Shown in pieces: positions 5,376 through 7,358 of a stretch of 7,358 nucleotides of DNA (positions are counted from its first letter, which is position 1; every line of letters begins with the position of its first letter). The stretch spans positions 1-7,358 of the forward strand of contig JAJZUK010000047.1 of the NCBI GenBank assembly GCA_021847125.1, in the 5' to 3' direction. This DNA comes from Pseudomonadota bacterium. GTDB taxonomy: Bacteria; Pseudomonadota; Gammaproteobacteria; Burkholderiales; SG8-39. Position numbers and translations under genes: made by a program. The notes beneath the pieces are model-generated. The model had not been told where the DNA came from. It saw only the letters and a program-made list of their open reading frames with translations, and did no database searches.

Positions 5376-7358
5376 ATGTCGCTCGATATTCCGTTGGCTA
5401 GCGTGCACTTCGTCTGGGCGCTGGGTGCGATCAGTCAGCTCAGGCGCACTCCCTTTGCGCCCGAACTCGTAGAACAGCAGTTTCCCCCGCCGCATTCGGC
5501 GACCACTTTGCTCCAGGCCGCTGCGGCACTGGGCTTCAAGGCCGAGCGGCATGCGCGTGCCGCGAACGAAATCCAGCGCGTGCCCTTGCCCTGTCTCGCC
5601 GTGCTCAGGTCGGCAGGGACGGTCGTCGAATCCCGGGACGACGCGCGCATGGGTTGCGACCAACTCCCGCCTGACAACCCATCCGCGCATGCACTGGCCC
5701 TGGTCATCCAGGCCGACGCCGAGCGCATCGTCCTGCTCGAGCCCGGCGCGGCCGGCGGTGCAACGCTCAGCACCACCGATTTCAATCAACGTTACGCGGG
5801 CGAGCTGATACTTTTCGCGCCCCAGCCCGAGCCGCTCGCCGATGCGGACGCCGCCGCGGGGCGCAAGGAGGCCTTCGGCTTTTCCTGGTTCATTCCCGAG
5901 TTGCTCAAACACAAGAAGATCTGGCGCGAAGTGTTGCTCGCGTCGCTCATGATCCAGCTTATGGCCCTGGTCACGCCGCTGTGCACGCAGATCGTGCTCG
6001 ACCGCGTGGTCGCGCATCAGGCGCTGAATACCCTGGCCGTGATCGGCATCGCGCTCGGCGTATTTCTCGTGTTCAACGCGGGCATGAGCTGGATACGCCA
6101 GTATCTGGTGCTGCACACCGGGACCCGCGTCGACGCGGTGCTCGGCACCCGGGTGTTCGATCACCTGCTCAAGCTGCCGCCGCGCTACTACGATCACCGG
6201 CCCACAGGCGTGGTGGTGGCGCGGCTGCACGGGGTCGAGACCATACGCGAATTCGTCGCCGGCGCGGCAGTGACGCTGTTGCTCGACCTGCCGTTCCTGC
6301 TGATCTTCCTGGCTGTGATGTTCTATTACAGCTGGATCCTGTCGCTCGTCACGCTCGCTATCCTCGCCGCCATCATGCTGCTCAGCCTGGCCGTGGTGCC
6401 GCAGATCCGCAAGCGCGTGAACCAGCAGTTCCTGCTCGGCGCGCGCAACCAGGCCTTCGTCACCGAATACATCGCCGGCATGGAGACGGTGAAGTCGCTG
6501 CAAATGGAGCCGCAGCTCAAGGCGCGGTTCAACGAATATCTGTCCACCTACCTGCGCGCCGGCTTCAACACGCGCCAGCTCTCCAATACCTACAACGCCG
6601 CGGCCAACGCCCTGGAGCAACTGCTCACCCTGCTGATTCTGGTCACCGGCGCCTGGATCGTGATGAAGAACGAAGGTTTCACCATCGGCATGCTGGTCGC
6701 GTTCCAGATGTTCGCCGGCCGGATGTCGCAGCCGCTGCTGCGCCTCGTCGGCCTGTGGCAGGAATTCCAGCAGTCGGCAATAGCGGTCAAGCGCCTGGGC
6801 GACATCATGAACGCCCCGCCCGAACCCTACTCGGTCATCCCGGCGCGCGATGGCGTCAAAGAGGGCGGGATAGAAATCCGCGGCCTGAGCTTCCGCTATG
6901 GAGACAATCTGCCTTACCTGTACCGGCACCTGAACGCGTCGCTGCGTCCGGGCGCCTGTGTCGCGCTCATGGGCCCTTCAGGCAGCGGCAAGAGCACGCT
7001 CGCCAAGCTGCTGCAGGGCTTCTATCCGCCTACCGAGGGGAGCATCATGCTCGACGGCCGCGACATCCGGCATCTCGCGGCCAACGAACTGCGCAGCTAT
7101 TTCGGCGTGGTGCCGCAGGAAACGGTGCTGTTTTCCGGCACCATCTACCGCAACCTGATCGACGCCAACCCCTACGCCACCTTCGAGCAGGTGATCCAGG
7201 TCTGCCGCTGGGCGGAAATCCACGACACCATAGACCGGCTCCCCGGCGGCTATCAGAGCCGCATCGGCGAGCACGGCGCCGGCCTGTCGGGCGGGCAGAA
7301 GCAGCGCCTCGCCATCGCGCGGGCGCTGCTCAAGCGGCCGAAAATCCTCATTTTCGAC
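5376..7358 (+). CDS. Type I secretion system permease/ATPase (HlyB/LapB-like ABC transporter), 3' end outside window
   Basis: This is an inner-membrane ABC exporter that would move an unfolded protein through a type I channel with an HlyD-like adaptor and an outer-membrane TolC-like protein. 661 codons are open to the window edge. Domains in order: residues 1 to about 150 form a C39-peptidase-like domain without the catalytic Cys (the N-terminal helix SVHFVWALGAISQL has none), while the later HALALV/LLEPG segment is kept. Such dead domains bind RTX-type substrates in HlyB. Residues about 185-450 are the membrane domain, with hydrophobic segments near 186-208, 218-240, 295-318, 320-342 and 411-430. 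The ATPase follows: Walker A GPSGSGKST 533-541, Q-loop VVPQETVLF, signature LSGGQ 637-641, and Walker B ending ILIFD at 657-661, where the window stops. The substrate is not visible here. Confidence 0.93.
   Translation, partial: MSLDIPLASVHFVWALGAISQLRRTPFAPELVEQQFPPPHSATTLLQAAAALGFKAERHARAANEIQRVPLPCLAVLRSAGTVVESRDDARMGCDQLPPDNPSAHALALVIQADAERIVLLEPGAAGGATLSTTDFNQRYAGELILFAPQPEPLADADAAAGRKEAFGFSWFIPELLKHKKIWREVLLASLMIQLMALVTPLCTQIVLDRVVAHQALNTLAVIGIALGVFLVFNAGMSWIRQYLVLHTGTRVDAVLGTRVFDHLLKLPPRYYDHRPTGVVVARLHGVETIREFVAGAAVTLLLDLPFLLIFLAVMFYYSWILSLVTLAILAAIMLLSLAVVPQIRKRVNQQFLLGARNQAFVTEYIAGMETVKSLQMEPQLKARFNEYLSTYLRAGFNTRQLSNTYNAAANALEQLLTLLILVTGAWIVMKNEGFTIGMLVAFQMFAGRMSQPLLRLVGLWQEFQQSAIAVKRLGDIMNAPPEPYSVIPARDGVKEGGIEIRGLSFRYGDNLPYLYRHLNASLRPGACVALMGPSGSGKSTLAKLLQGFYPPTEGSIMLDGRDIRHLAANELRSYFGVVPQETVLFSGTIYRNLIDANPYATFEQVIQVCRWAEIHDTIDRLPGGYQSRIGEHGAGLSGGQKQRLAIARALLKRPKILIFD

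Noticed and set aside
5214..6929. 571-codon open frame on the minus strand opposite the ABC transporter
   Set aside because: It is a GC-rich antisense shadow: composition is dominated by Arg, Gln, His and Glu, it has no recognisable domain, and the plus strand encodes a clear transporter.

Overview
The window is GC-rich, tightly packed proteobacterial chromosome. The rluD-pgeF order, the style of the ZIP transporter and the GC-rich codon use suggest a betaproteobacterium. That assignment rests on family resemblance and synteny, not on a marker gene.

Layout, left to right. (1) Positions 1-1844, plus strand: the 3' end of the 23S rRNA pseudouridine synthase gene rluD, overlapping by 4 nt the complete pgeF/yfiH gene (multicopper-oxidase-like, purine nucleoside/peptidoglycan editing factor), then a ZIP-family metal transporter. 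(2) Positions 1881-3304, plus strand: rfbA (rmlA) and rfbC (rmlC), overlapping by 1 nt. These are two of the four dTDP-L-rhamnose genes; rmlB and rmlD are not in the window. (3) Positions 3305 to about 5160: a lower-GC accessory block transcribed leftward, against its neighbours. It holds a mazEF toxin-antitoxin operon with a well-formed sigma70 promoter and operator-like repeats, and a separate gene for a GSU2403-type nucleotidyltransferase-fold protein. The latter has its own strong sigma70-like promoter inside a 12-bp-arm inverted repeat. (4) Positions 5376-7358, plus strand: the first 661 codons of a type I secretion ABC transporter (HlyB/LapB type) with a degenerate N-terminal C39-like domain. 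It is cut by the window edge exactly at the Walker B aspartate.

The left part is housekeeping (ribosome modification, envelope quality control, metal uptake) and leads into surface-polysaccharide precursor synthesis. The secretion transporter belongs to another envelope/export locus. The accessory block between them looks like an insertion.

The most interesting part is the nucleotidyltransferase gene and its control region. The protein has the full GT-x-A / DxD / D triad of nucleotidyltransferases but no assigned function that I know of. Its promoter, start site and start codon are framed by a long perfect inverted repeat that looks like an operator. I found no CRISPR array, tRNA, rRNA or intact insertion sequence.
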